Shown here: positions 12,001 through 25,587 of the stretch, one piece after another
Layout of the letters: each line of letters begins with the position of its first letter
Numbering within the stretch: the stretch's first letter is position 1
NCBI RefSeq assembly: GCF_020184175.1
Contig: NC_065531.1
Span: forward strand, 20,171,213-20,235,212
Reading direction: 5' to 3'
Source: Aphis gossypii
Taxonomy: Eukaryota > Arthropoda > Insecta > Hemiptera > Aphididae
DNA: 64,000 nucleotides
Program-made: the position numbers and the translations under genes
Notes under the pieces: generated by a model
What the model was told of the DNA's origin: nothing
Database searches by the model: none
What the model saw: only the letters and a program-made list of their open reading frames with translations

Positions 12001-15000
12001 GAAATTTTTTCGCTGTAATTGGCACGTAAGAAAACGTATCTAATCATTAGTAATGTACTGAATTATATTTTCAACTGTACTATACGTATACATAATATAT
12101 ATTTATTATATATGTATACAATTTTTTTTTTTAAGTTGAACGACTTTACTCCTGCAAAGTGTGCTCGTTTAATAATAATTTTACGTCCACCCATAAATTT
12201 GGTTTAGTCGAGTATGAGTTTCAAAATCCAATTTATTACCCGAATATACATGAAAAGCATAAAATTTATCTGGAGAATCTAAAAAAGTATATAATATATT
12301 TTCGTCACTTGTAATTTGACATTCTGAGTACAATCATCGTTTGAATAATATTTTTAGAATATATATAACCATATTACGTTGTACGTATAGGTATAACTTG
12401 CTATAATAATAATAATATAGTATATTTTAAATGTATACTTTCGCAATAAAATGTATCTACAATAATAATAAATAATGATAAAAAAAAAATCGATATACTT
12501 TTTTTTTTTTAAATAAACTTCTATACAAGGCAGTGTTTTTATTTTAATATTTTGTATAAAATATGATTCGTATTTTTTGTTAAATCCTGTAATGAATGCA
12601 ATAAATGTTTTAATGAAAAAAACTACCGAAATTAACCTTTTTAATTTAAAATAATAGTATTAAAGTTTAACGTTTATAATTACTTACCATAGCATTGTAG
12701 TGCATTTAGCTACAATTATAATAACGTAAAATAATAAAACTGTTCAACAACTATCATTTTCAATAGTTGGTTCAATATTCACAATAATATGCCTATGTCT
12801 AGTTACATATACAATCAATAAATATTTGATGAATCAATAGAGAGCTTATGGTTTCTTGAACATGTGGTCAGTTGCCACGGTTGGTCCGTTAAACATCAGA
12901 GAACCATTAAATTAATTAATTTTCTATGTAACTCGTCATTAGTAGGTCATATTATATAGTTCGATAAAAAATTCAGGAATTACCGTAATATTTTATTATC
13001 TGTATAATACGTATTTTTGCTCTAGGCTGATAAAACATAATAATATAACATACAATTATAGTGTGACAGAACGTTATCTTTCCTCCATTCCTGTTCCTGC
13101 GTGATTCAATGATAAATCCTCTTGTTAGAGTGAGAGTGTTAAATTTAAAATCAATATTTCTCTTGCCCGTATTCGATAACACGAGTCTTTATTTTGTTGA
13201 TATAAAAATGGCATATATGATATATATTCTTTTATTGTCTATAATCCATGACTGCACTATACGGACATTTTTAAAAAAAAAATAGTTTTATTGTCTTAAC
13301 ATTTTCAAAGTGAATCAAAGAGAACCAAATCTATTAATTCACAAATTATTATCACCGTCAATCGACTCGCCACTATATAATGTATGTATAATAAATATAT
13401 TATACAGATAGATGTATTTTATTTCCATCGTCATTGGCGACGGCACGTGGTTTATGTGTCTTTATGTGAATTTTATTCTATTCGACAAAGTTTGTTCAAC
13501 ATAATTTGTCCGTAAATCAGCGATCATTATTTCAAACTAACATATATCCCACACAGACATGGCGAAACCCCGATTTATGAAATTAGAAATCGTATACATT
13601 GATTTTACCCATCACGAGTCGGAGTTTGTGAGATAAAAGACTCATAGGGCTTCGATAAATTTACATTTTTTTTTAATAAAATAAAATCATAGAACAAGGT
13701 TGAGATTGATTTTTCTAATGAATTTAATACTGAATTTTTAGTGTAATTTATAAACGAATACTATATATACATAAACTGTTTGAACCTAACAATTGCTACA
13801 GTATGAAAATTAAATTTAAAACACAATACGCTTCTTTTATTTTTCCTGTTTGACCGACAACAGAGGAGGCTCTGCGTGAACAATACTACTTCTCGTCCTC
13901 TGCTACCATCGTTAAACACAATATGCTTACCGAGACGAGACATTTGTTCCAATCGAATTTACATCGCTAATTACTTTTTTTTTTACAAAAAGTTTCTGTA
14001 ATTCAATATTAGTTTTGAATGTTGAATTATTATTTTTTTCAGACATAAACAATTAGAATTGGTTTGAAATATTATATATTTTTCTACTGATTTTGGTTTT
14101 AATGAAAATTAAGAAAAAGCTATCAATAAAATTGAAAATGGAAAGATTTGGAAATAGCGTCCAATATTATATATACTACTACAATAATAATCAACGATTT
14201 CATAATTTCAGTTTATTCAACCAATAAAAAGCAATATTCATAATCCACAATACTGATAATGCTAAGAGTATAATAATAATAAAATAGTATAATTTAAATT
14301 TTTATTTGAACACTACAACGAATCTGAAATTGACTATATTATTACGCTGCCATATAAACTTAGTTCAGAAATGAAGTTATCATTCACTCTCTTGAGACCA
14401 GCGTAAATAAGTTTAATAGCGTGCCACGCCTGGTACAGACACTTTCATTAATTAAAAAAAATACATGTTCAAATTCTTTGATAAAAATTAAAAATTTCAT
14501 CTTAAAGCTTCCAAAAAATCATAATATAGGATGTCCATTAAAATAGTTTATGCTTTTAAAACTAAAAACTAATATTCACAAAACTTACCAGAAACAATAA
14601 ATATTTTAAAAATAATACATATTTCAAAAAATTTAAATTAATGCAAATAGTTAATTATTGTTACAATTAATCACAGTCAAACATTTTATTACAAATATTG
14701 TTTTAATTAGGTTAACTCAATCAAAATTATAAGAAGTATAAATTATTACAATTAATTTAATTATTCAATATTTTTTTTTTTTTAATAAACTTTGATATCA
14801 CATCGATATTATTTTTTGTTTTCTTATTTTCTAGTCTCAATATTCCATGCAATTTTTATAATATTATTGTAACGGACAATATATTTATAAGATCGTTATG
14901 AAGATACATCCGAATTCAATTGAACACGTACCTATGTCATTACGGGCGTTATGGCTAGTTTTATGGAATATTATTTCCACGTATTCAAATATAGTCACGG

Positions 15001-18000
15001 GCCACTCGGGCCACCTTATTTGAATATATATATAATATTACGCTTTGTCCGCAGTAATGGCTCCACAAATATATTATAGGATGTAAGAAAAAAAACAGTT
15101 TACAGACTACGAGTTATCAACAGCACAACATATGCACGAATACCCCTCGACTATTTCCATTTGTACACACACACATGAATACATATAATATATATGTATA
15201 ATATTTATATTTATTTTTGCTTCCGGATAGTGGATAAGACGAATAAAAAGCGCAAGGGATGAGTATAGTGTACAGAGGAGTCCCAAAATGCTTGTAAAAA
15301 CGATGTGGGAGTAATCCAGCGGAATGAAGGTCGTCTTACCAAGATTTCCGGCACAAAGACACCCCGAAAATATCACGCGTAGCCTAACTCCCCAGTATAC
15401 ATATTATACATATATTATATATAAAGCTTTTCAACCATCTTCGCGTGAAGCGAATCACTCGTTCGTGATAAATATTTATATCTGGAGCGAATCAAATATA
15501 TTTTATAATATTATACACAATGTAATATTATATGTATATACATTAATGACTTTTTGATTGCCATATGAATACATTGGTCTTAAGACCTGTTTGTTAATCT
15601 AAAATGTTTTAATGTTTCAAAAAAAAAAAAAGAAAAACGCAACTTGTGGTGCTTGAGTGAATTTGCGAATATTTTAATAGTGATGACGAAAAACATTATC
15701 AAACGTATAAAAACATACATCAATCTGAGTTTAAAAATAGTTTGTTTATCGACGCTTATTTATATACACTGAAAGAAATAGCGAATATAAGGCGAAGATG
15801 TCATAAAATAATGCTATACTCCAGTTAAAACGTGTATAACATAATAATTTCACCTAAAATAAATCTCGATTCTCCTGAAAGTTGTATATTATATTATTGT
15901 CTTACGAAAACAGGTTAAGATTATGTTATATATACGTTTTACTGTTTAAGTCGTTTGGTGGATATCAAAAACAGACATTTTTTTTTTTATTGAGATGTTA
16001 TTTTAATGATTTATGCAAATGATAATCACAATACTATAATTATTTTATTCGATTTATTTATTTTTTTTTTTTTTAATTATAATATAATATTAACAAAAAG
16101 CGAAATAAAATTAAAAAAAAAAACATTTACGGTTGGAATATAAAAAATTTTGTCAATTTTTTTACGTCGTATAAATAAATTGATACTTTGGCAGTATGGA
16201 AAAATCTTGATAACATGCATGTGCAATGACTGAACAGCAACTGATAAAGTACAGAATACCATTAATACTTATGGGTTGTCGGCGTTCACTCTTTCTATTG
16301 TTGTTTTATATGACAAAAAACAATATATTTATACACCCATAGAAATGAATAGCCAAAATAAATCTGTATACTTACATTGCATTGCCAATTTCAAATAAAG
16401 ATAATAGTTTAGCTAACTATATTTGAGATAAAATTATAGTCACAAATCATTGTGTGTTATAGGATCGATACACGACAATTTCATCCTTCTATAATATGTG
16501 ATGTATTATTGTAATAACTTGAGATTTGTTTTATCTTCTGATAAACAAAGTCAAATTTAAATACTACAACAGTGAAATTAATAATGATAATAACTAAATT
16601 TTAAATTTCAATTTACATATATATCACTTTTTGTTTAATTACTAGTATTATAATTTAATATTTATGAATATTAAATGTAATAATTGTTTTTTTGGAACAA
16701 TTAAACCTTTTTAAAACCTTAAATTATAATTCAAACTATATTCTGGTATTTAAAATAATAAATTCTATAAAATAGACATATTTTTTAAATTTATATATAA
16801 TAATTGAAATTCGTTATTATTAAATAAAACTCATAGAAATTCAAAATTATATTCATATTATAAACTTATAATATTAATACATTTTATTATGAGTTGCTTT
16901 TTGAATGCAATGATTTATTATTACTTTTAAATTACAAATGGAAGGTATAACACGTCTGTCCTCGAGTGGTCTACTTTAAGCAATGTGACCTATTAAACGT
17001 GCGATTGATGTCCGGTTTTTTTAGAAATATATATATAATATCTAACTTTATACTTTTTACTTTTATACTATAAAGCTACTCCCTTGATGTTATGCATATT
17101 CATTATTTGTATAACAATATTAAATGAAAATATTTAATTTCTTAGTTATTGTTAAATTAAATATTTATAGATCATTCGAAAGCTATAATATTTTACTATT
17201 TATTTATAATACTATATTTTAGTTAAAATAATACCAGATCAACATTAAACATTGTGTTTTTAGATAAAAGTTATATAATTTTAAATACGTAATTTAATTC
17301 ATAACTTTATAAACTGTTTTCTAAAAGTAATTAAAATATTTTTAAAACAGTTTTAATGATAAGGCAGAATATAATATAATGTATGAACGTATGTGAATCA
17401 AAAAAAGTTTTCGAAAGTAGAATAATACAATATTTATTATCTACACTATTTGGATAGTGAATTTACTGAAATTTAAAATAAAAAGTTAAAATAATTATTT
17501 TTAATTATAATGTTCATGATAAATAATATACTGTTTTTAATTTATAAAAGCATTATTTTATTAATCTTCAATCCATTAGTATATGAAATTCAATACTGAT
17601 CTACAAATATTATATTAAAACAAAAACTATATAAATAAGTATTGGATTACTGTACCAATATATTATTTTACTAAATAATTCATAGACGGTAGGTTAAGTT
17701 ATCACTATCAGTTATTAAATTTCAAAAACTATGATTTGTTTAGTTTCATTTCAATATAATATTTCATTTAACAATATCAAATATGAAATCTTACACGAAA
17801 AACTAATTTTTAAAGGTTTGTAAAAAAAATGTAGGTACCTACATTATACAATACAGTTATTTTATTTTCACAGATAATATGATAATTTTTGATATAGTTT
17901 GCTTTGTACTATAATTTATTATATTTTATTTAGATACCTACCTAAACAATTTTTTTTCCATACATTTGAATGTATTTAGTTTAAAATTATCGAATTAAAA

Positions 18001-21000
18001 CGATACATTATTGTATACCTAAACTGACTTAAAACCAATAAAAAATATACTCCACAATAACAGATGATACTTGGTTTTTGCACATACGTTTTTCTGAGTT
18101 TGATGCTGATTATACCTTAATGATTAGTATCATTATTTTCATATTATACATTAAACATGATCAATGGTCTATAAAATATATTATTTATAATTAATTATTT
18201 TATCAAGATGTATATGGTGCAATGACACTATAATATAATACGTTTGTAATAAATTCCATTTCTATGATTAATCTTTACAAAGCGTTGAAATTAAATTATA
18301 TTAGTTTAATAAATAATATGGAGGTTAATTACAAGACATTAATTTTTTGAAGTACTACTTTAATATGTTCGTGAGATGATCGAGATAATATTATAAGTTT
18401 ATAGCAGTATGCATATAAATTCAATAGTATTGCATATTGATATTTATTACATATTATATTTACATTATTAATATAATATATATTATAATAATTCAATGAA
18501 TATGTATACCAATATTTTTCGGGAGATTAATAACATAACCAAAAATTATGAATAGGCAAAAATATTTAAATAAAAAGTAATAAAAATTATTTACAGTATG
18601 ATGATTTATGACAAAAATTATTAAACGTAATTTACCCATTTTTCTTTTATGTCTTTTTTTGTTTTTGTTAATTTGGAAAACAAAAAGTGAAAAAATCATT
18701 CCATAATAGATTTCTACTTAAAAAAAATATGTATGACATTGATATATCACACTACCGTTGGTTATCCTATTTATGACAAATCCTTTCTAAAATTATGATA
18801 TTTTAAATTCATACGGGATAAGTTTATATATAAAAAAAAAAAAAAAAAATACATAAATAAATCAAAAATTAAAAATGTTTTTGTTTTAAATAAGAATTAA
18901 TCAGTAAGTATACAATTAATAAGATGATAACATTTTCTAAATACCATAAAATATTTTAACTTAATATTATCAATTAAATTCAACTTTTTATCTTATAGGA
19001 TATAATAATGAATGATTTTATTTAAAACAAAATATTATTGTTATCAGCTAGGTTAAATGTAGTGTGACAAATTTAATTTTTCCGAAAATAGTATAATTTT
19101 TAAGCTTTTAGGTTTTAGCTATAGGAATTGAGTTAAAAATTAAATATTATACTGTAAGTTGAATAATAAATTCTAATTAATATTCATTAATAAAATTGGT
19201 TTCAATGATTGGCTGAAGTTCAAATTAAATAAAACAATTAAATATATCCTAATATACTTATCATTATTCAAAAGACACAGTTATAACATAATATGAAAAT
19301 TAACTTATGTTAAAAAATAATGAAGAATTAAACGTATACATTTGTATTTCGTTTAATGTTTCAAATTATATATTAATTTAATTATGTACAATACTACTTA
19401 AATTAAAATATTTAGCTTTAACTAAAAAATATGTTTATTAGTATAAACTATTAATTTAGCATTTGAGATAATTATAACCAAACATAGTTTGTTATTCTAA
19501 ATAAATATTTTAGTTTTATAAAAATCATTATAACCAAGACATTTTAAATTATAATATTGTATAATTAAAATCTTTCGATTCAATAAATTATAAATTAAGT
19601 AAATAAAATAACTTAATCACATTTTGTTTCAAAATTTTGAATTTACAATTTTTCAGTACAGACAACAATTTATATTTTAATACAATTTTAAATTACAGGT
19701 TTTTTTTTTATTTAATAGAATTTATTATTTAATATTTAATAAAATGATATTATATGTGTATTTATTATTATGTCTATATGAGCGTAATGATGTCTATACT
19801 ATACTGCCAGTATAAATTATTATTCTGATAATAAATTATGTGAATAAAAACAAATTTTAATAATGATAAATAATTTAAATAAGCTTTTTAGACTTTCAAT
19901 AAAACTTTATTCGCACAGAATTCTTCAATGCTGTTTTAATGATAATGCTGTTTGTTTTCTTTAAACAAAACTATAAAAATGATTTTAAGTCGCATATACA
20001 AAAAAAATGTGCAATTAGCAGTTCTATTATCTGGTAAATCATCTATATTAAGATAATTATTAACTTGGTAAACCATAAGACTATTTTAATAAGAATAGTT
20101 AATGAAAATAAATAATAATATAAATATGTTTCATTAAACAATAGTATATTGGAGTAATGAAGAAAAAAAAGTTATTTATAAGAACTGGATTTTTGTTAAT
20201 TTAAATAAAAAAATATGCAAGTATAACTTGTATAAAAAAAAAAGTTTTTAGATATTATACAGTGTCGAAACAAAAAAAAAACAATTTTAAAATAAAATGT
20301 ATTTATTGTTCCTCAAGAATTCCATTGTTTTATTTTAATTTTTTAATTTTCTATAGAACTAAAATGCACATTCGATACCTATTTATGATTTAAACAATAA
20401 TATTCAGTGTTTACCATAGTAAATAAATTAATAAATTGTTGTGTTGTAAAAAAATGTAGAGTGCGAATGAAGCTGAACAAATCGATTTCAAACAATATAA
20501 TTTTTTTATTTCGTTATCTCAATATATATAGTTTTATTTTCATTTTTTAATAGATGCTTACGTATAAACGTTACAGTTATAGCAGCTACAAATAAAACTG
20601 TTTAAAAGTTTAGATTACCCTGGTTAAAAAAAAAGAAAAAAACCATGTATAGAAAAAAACTTTATCAATCGTTAAAAATATCGTCTTAAACATAAGTTCT
20701 AATATTTATTTCAAAGTTTGTTTTTTTTTATTTTTAAATCTTATTAAAGATTGAACAAATAAGAGAACTATGCCGTTCATATTCAGTTTAGCGTTTGAAA
20801 ATAATGAATAATCATATACATTCCCTTAACAGTGCGAAGCAACAACCCCTGGATAATGGCTTGTAAAATGTTAATTACTCGGTAGTCGGTACACCCGATT
20901 ACGTTACGTTATTGTTAACTTTCATAATGTTATGCACTCAGACGCTTTTAAAATGTATTTGAATGACTTTGAAGGCAATTTTTGTCAAAATCACTACTAC

Positions 21001-22121
21001 ATAGTTACAGCGGTGTGCCATTATAATAACGCGATTAACATAAACGTGGGCGGAATACAACTTTAAGTCTAAGGATATTATAAATCTACAAAAAAGATGT
21101 TTTTTTTCAATTGTGACTGACTACAGAATATTTATAAATATTATATAGATCAAAAATAAATTTAATATAATATAGAACACAACAAAAGATTTTTTATATA
21201 AATTTAAAATATCTTTATCTACATTAAAACTACCAGATGTATTCAAATTCATAAGTAAACACCATTTTCGTAAAATCCAATTATGTAAAATATTTTTTCC
21301 TTGTAATGTAAGAATAATAAAATAATATGTTTTATTTAAATCGAATACAGTCAATAAATATATCTGTACGGAATGGTCGATCACGCATTATTATTTCAGA
21401 AAACACTTTTAAATAATTTTAAGTTGTTACAACACAAAATTTTCAGAAAAAATTATATTTTTTTTAAAATGTTATCGTGATCATCGATTTTTTAAATTTT
21501 TACACTTTTTAATGGCAATATATATTTTTAAGTAAATATTTCAAAGCAAAATATTATTTTAAGTATTTTATCCTATAAATAATAATGGTCAAATAGTAAT
21601 TATTAGGTATTTCAATTTTTGATGAGTGGAGTGGAAGACTAACGTTTAATAGGATACCCCTGAACCAGTGCACTCGACTCATAACATTTAAAATACTTAT
21701 TACTTAAAAATAACTTATCTAAAATAAGTACTCATAAAAATATGTTGCTTTGGAAGAAGGAACTAAAAATGCATGTTGTTGCAATGCAAAATAGTACATA
21801 TATTTTTAGAAAATACTAATATTATGACTTAAAATTATTTGAAAAAAAATAACGACTTACGTTAATTTAATAATTTGGTATAATATAATACCAAATAATA
21901 ATATAATAGTTAACAATATATTTAAATCGCAATATTCTTAAAATCAATACAGTCGGATTATTGCATTTGTTTAGGACACTGCAATATATTACTGCTGTGC
22001 AGCTTTGCAAGATACGATTAATTTATTTGAACGTTAAAACATATCCTTATTTACATAGTTAAAAACGATCTATGAGACCATTTGCTTCGACGGCAAGAAA
22101 AAATACAAAGGGCTTACTTAC
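9006..22121 (-). other. Gyc76C intron 4, 13.1 kb, no recognised gene
   Basis: The largest intron seen here. It is AT-rich, with A/T homopolymer runs (for example 9708-9721, 10021-10036, 18831-18848), TTA-type low complexity and a short palindrome at 21873-21896. The minor open frames are short, low-complexity and rich in Ile, Tyr, Phe and Asn, with no family signature. I see no exon, RNA gene or clear mobile element. Confidence 0.7.
21873..21896. repeat. Short palindrome (9-bp arms, 6-bp spacer)
   Basis: ATTTGGTAT and its exact reverse complement ATACCAAAT are separated by AATATA, within intron 4 about 0.2 kb from exon 4. Short AT-rich palindromes arise easily by chance in this composition; no function is assigned. 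Confidence 0.5.
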
Positions 22122-22308
22122 TTCTTGTGTCTTGATATGTGTCGGCGACAAGTTTAACGAATGGATTGGCCGTGTACCCGTGCAAATAATGTGTGTTCCA
22201 TGTCTTTTTGGACGTAATTTCTATACCAGATTTAGAGAACACTTCTGATATAGTAGACGCAATCTTACCAAAATGAGTGTCGTCTGCATTCGAATAAAAA
22301 AACGTCAC
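22122..22308 (-). CDS. Gyc76C: Gyc76C coding exon 4 (ligand-binding domain)
   Basis: Encodes residues 163-224 plus the first base of codon 225. It begins VTFFYSN, directly extending FNWTQ of exon 3. WNTHYLHGY (199-207) followed by NPF (210-212) corresponds to the WNT-Y-HG-NPF motif remembered for insect Gyc76C, and residues 219-225 (TYQDTRI, across the splice) close the block. Residues 168-195 are less conserved, as expected for the loop region. The acceptor is GAACAG|GTGACG and the donor AGAA|GTAAGT in phase 1; an A plus TA from exon 5 makes the Ile225 codon. An open frame continues two codons past the donor (AGT AAG TAA), but the strong GTAAGT and the match of the joined protein show that this is intron. 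Confidence 0.92.
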
Positions 22309-23357
22309 CTGTTCAAATACATAATTCAATACGTTAAAGTTAAACGATTACAAGACTATATACAATTTACAATTAATATAAAAAATGTTATTCATATCGT
22401 GGTATGAATAAAGGCATAAATTAATAACAAGTAATTATAATATGACGATATCGTCGAAGGATATTATATTTCGAAATAATATTATACCAACATTTATGCA
22501 ACAATTATGAAACAAACCAAAAAAATAACATCATAGATTTATTTGAACAATATTTTAACTCAATATAATAATATATACGAGACAGATTTAATGCCTATCA
22601 CATTTAGCTGGAGAAACTATAAAGTAAAATCGCATAGTAATTAATGGACGAATAAATAATGTATTAATAATTTCATAACTAGTTAATTACTCTCGAATTA
22701 AAACGATTACAGCAACAATTAAATAAGTTACAGTTTAAAATCGAATAACTGACATTCGCTAGTTTTAAAAAATAAAAACTATGATGCATTTTTAATAACT
22801 TAATAATACACATAAAACATAAGTTTCTATTTTAAGTTATTATTATATCGTAGAGTTAGAATGACGAACAGTTTAGAATATCAAACAGGTTCAAAAATTG
22901 AAATATGAGTCTGCCATTAGGATGGGTAACCTGTTTTCGTAATTGAAAAACTTGTAATAAAATTATAATGATTAACAGTAAAAATCGCTTGTTTAGATTC
23001 CTTCATTAAAGCTATCAAACGTTATTATACGCATTTTTCCATATATTATTTTATAATAAACAATCTTGAAACAAAATTTCGGATTTTTCTTATAGACCTA
23101 TCAATCGTATGAATCGTATGATAACATATTATAATAATACTATGAATCATTATACTTTTAACGTGAAAGTTGTAGAATTTGTCAGTTATTTTAAAAACCC
23201 AATTTATTAAAAAACCGTAAAAAAAAAAATTAAATAGCGACCTTCTGGCTTTTACCCATTTCTCTCAAAATCTATACCATTTGCGGGTGAATCCAGCTTC
23301 GCCCAGAAACATATTTTGAACGGAATGATTTATCATTAGACATTGCATTCAAATTTA

Positions 23358-23377
23358 TAATAATAATAATAATAATA
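23358..23377. repeat. TAA microsatellite
   Basis: About six perfect TAA units in intron 3. Confidence 0.85.
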
Positions 23378-24893
23378 GAATACTACCTACTTTATTTTTT
23401 TATATTTTTATAAAAATATGTAGGCATTATAGTGAGAATGGTTTTTGTAAAATACGAGTGTATGTTTATATGTTAGCATACATTTAATCATCTCTAATTT
23501 ATATTCATTTTTTGTTCATTTGTCAAGTAAGGCCTTTTTATTTTAACGTATTCTGCTAAATTAAAAACAACATGAAAATACTATATTATTATAGTTCATT
23601 TTAAATTAACATTTTTTGTTAATTTGTTTTATAATAAATCCATATATTACTCGTAAAAACTTTACTATTCAAACCATCCAATAATAATACAATTTAAAAA
23701 CAATTCAATAATACTTTTAGAATATTAGTTTGAACTTATGCACTTAAACAAAGTAATCTATAAATAATAATCATAAATTAATACACTATAATATAAATTC
23801 ATATTATACATATACGTTTTCTTATCCTGTTGAATATTGAAACGTAGAAAAATTTGTCATCATTGGATTATAATATGTTATTTAATTGCAATAGTATGTA
23901 ATTAGTTTTAGCATGCAATTTAAATGTATTTCACAGAATAAATATAAACATTAAATATCACCTGACTTAAACTATGAACAACTTCTACTTTAACACATGA
24001 CACGTTGCGTGTTGGGAATTATATATATAGGTAATTATTATATGTTTATATAAATCTTGAAAATAATTTATGATATGAAATAATTCACATGTTTAGCATA
24101 ATACAAAAAAAAAATCTCTTATGATAATTATATAAATTCATCAATAAAATTAAACCAATAACTTTAAATAAAACTATTCACTTCACTACCCTAACGGATT
24201 TTAATAAGCACAATAGTAAAATTTAATTTTTCAATTTTGTTAAAAATTATAAACCAATATAATATTACGTATTCGTATTGTAAATTTCAATTAATTTTCA
24301 AAAAAAAAAATTAATAAATAAAGCCTATAAAATTATTTAGAGACCATGTGTCAGAATAGTGTGAAAAATAATCGTAATTTAGATTTTATCAAAAAAATAT
24401 TTTAATTTTTAATACACTGTCTAGCATAAAATATAGAGGAATACAAATTATGATTTTCATAAAGCATTGCGGAACATCAAAATAACCATAAAATAATATG
24501 TGAAACCAAAAACAATACATAGAAACAGTTGCACAATGTAGCGATTATAATAATATAGTATTGTGCTTTTAATCAAAATATTTTATCTTGCGATAGTAAT
24601 ATATTATACTCGATTTTATTTTCTAAGCCATCCAAAATGGAAAAGAAATTCGATCTAAGCCCAGCTTCTGACTACTTCACATTTAATTTATGATTTATCG
24701 CACGTCTTAAAGCCTATAATATATAGTAAAATATAATATTATACTTTATACATAGATGTTTATAAACATTAAAAGACTGAGTGACTATTTACGGAGGCCT
24801 TATGTATATATTTTCCCCTTTTTCGGGGTCATTTCGAGCAAACCGCAACGTGGCATATTGCAACAACAGTATTGTACTTAAATGCATACAATA

Positions 24894-25199
24894 CAGAGTG
24901 ATTCTTTCATCACGAAATACTCTATAGTCCTCGCCCTAAACTATCCCAACCCAAACTCACTTCAATTGCTATTATATAGTACGTCAAGACGTAAAGTTGG
25001 GGTTCGGCAGTGGTCGACGTGGTTGAAAACGAATGGAAATAATATGTTAAAAATAGTTAAAAATATATTCTACTAAACACCCTTCAATACGTCATTAAAA
25101 TATATATATATATAAAGTAACCAATTATTAGAAAAGATGAAAAACCGCTTAAGACAGGTTAAAGAATATTGAGCGAATTGTGATAAAATAATCACCCTG
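24894..25199. mobile_element. MITE with about 30-bp terminal inverted repeats (mariner/Tc1-like type)
   Basis: The left end reads CAGAGTGATTCTTTCATCAC and the reverse complement of the right end reads CAGGGTGATTATTTTATCAC; similarity continues for about 10 more bases (both reach a CTC). The 306-bp interior is GC-richer than its flanks and has no intact transposase, so it is a non-autonomous element. TA lies directly before the left end; the right flank (TGTA) is decayed. The CAGGGTGAT-type terminus is shared with the element at 45367-45716. The short open frames that overlap it are transposon sequence, not genes. Confidence 0.7.
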
Positions 25200-25464
25200 T
25201 GTATACATATACGAGTGTAGCATAATAATGTATAGTGGAAAAACGGTGTGGAAGATTGCAATAACTACGAGTAGAGATCGGACGTGACGTGTTCGTGGCG
25301 AAACGTAAGGGAAAAATAAGTGAAAAGTGGAAATTAAAAAAAAAAAATGCGGAAAAGACGGTTTGAACATAGAACGGCGAGAGAGAACGTTTACCGGACC
25401 ACCCAGTTTGTGGTTACCAAACGGTTTTTACTCGTTAATACGTTGATTTCTGTGTTTGGCTCAC

Positions 25465-25587
25465 CTGAGTCCAGTTGAAGGCTTTCAGGACCGCGGCCAC
25501 GGATTTGGATATCTGAGTGTCTGGCGGACGTGTGCGGGCGAATGTCGGAAACAGTGTTTTGTCTGACGTGTCCGAATCCATGCAGTA
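25465..25587 (-). CDS. Gyc76C: Gyc76C coding exon 3 (ligand-binding domain)
   Basis: Encodes residues 122-162 in 41 whole codons, phase 0 at both ends. Its first residues, Tyr-Cys, continue the MISY of exon 2 to give the MISYYC motif of this family, which supports the splice assignment. FPTFARTRPPDTQISKSV (134-151) is a very strong Gyc76C match, and residues 158-162 (FNWTQ) lead into the next strand of the fold. Cys123 is the probable disulfide partner of Cys104. Asn159 (NWT) is a potential glycosylation site. The acceptor is TTACAG|TACTGC and the donor CAG|GTGAGC. A MITE (24894-25199) sits in the intron about 265 bp past the donor. Confidence 0.92.

Larger units (their letters stand above)
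22309..25464 (-). other. Gyc76C intron 3
   Basis: About 3.2 kb between exons 3 and 4. It contains a TAA microsatellite (23358-23377) and, near its 5' end, the MITE at 24894-25199. The rest is AT-rich with nothing recognisable. Confidence 0.8.

Noticed and set aside
24882..25370. Several short open frames on both strands
   Set aside because: They fall in or beside the MITE at 24894-25199 and have no protein family signature.
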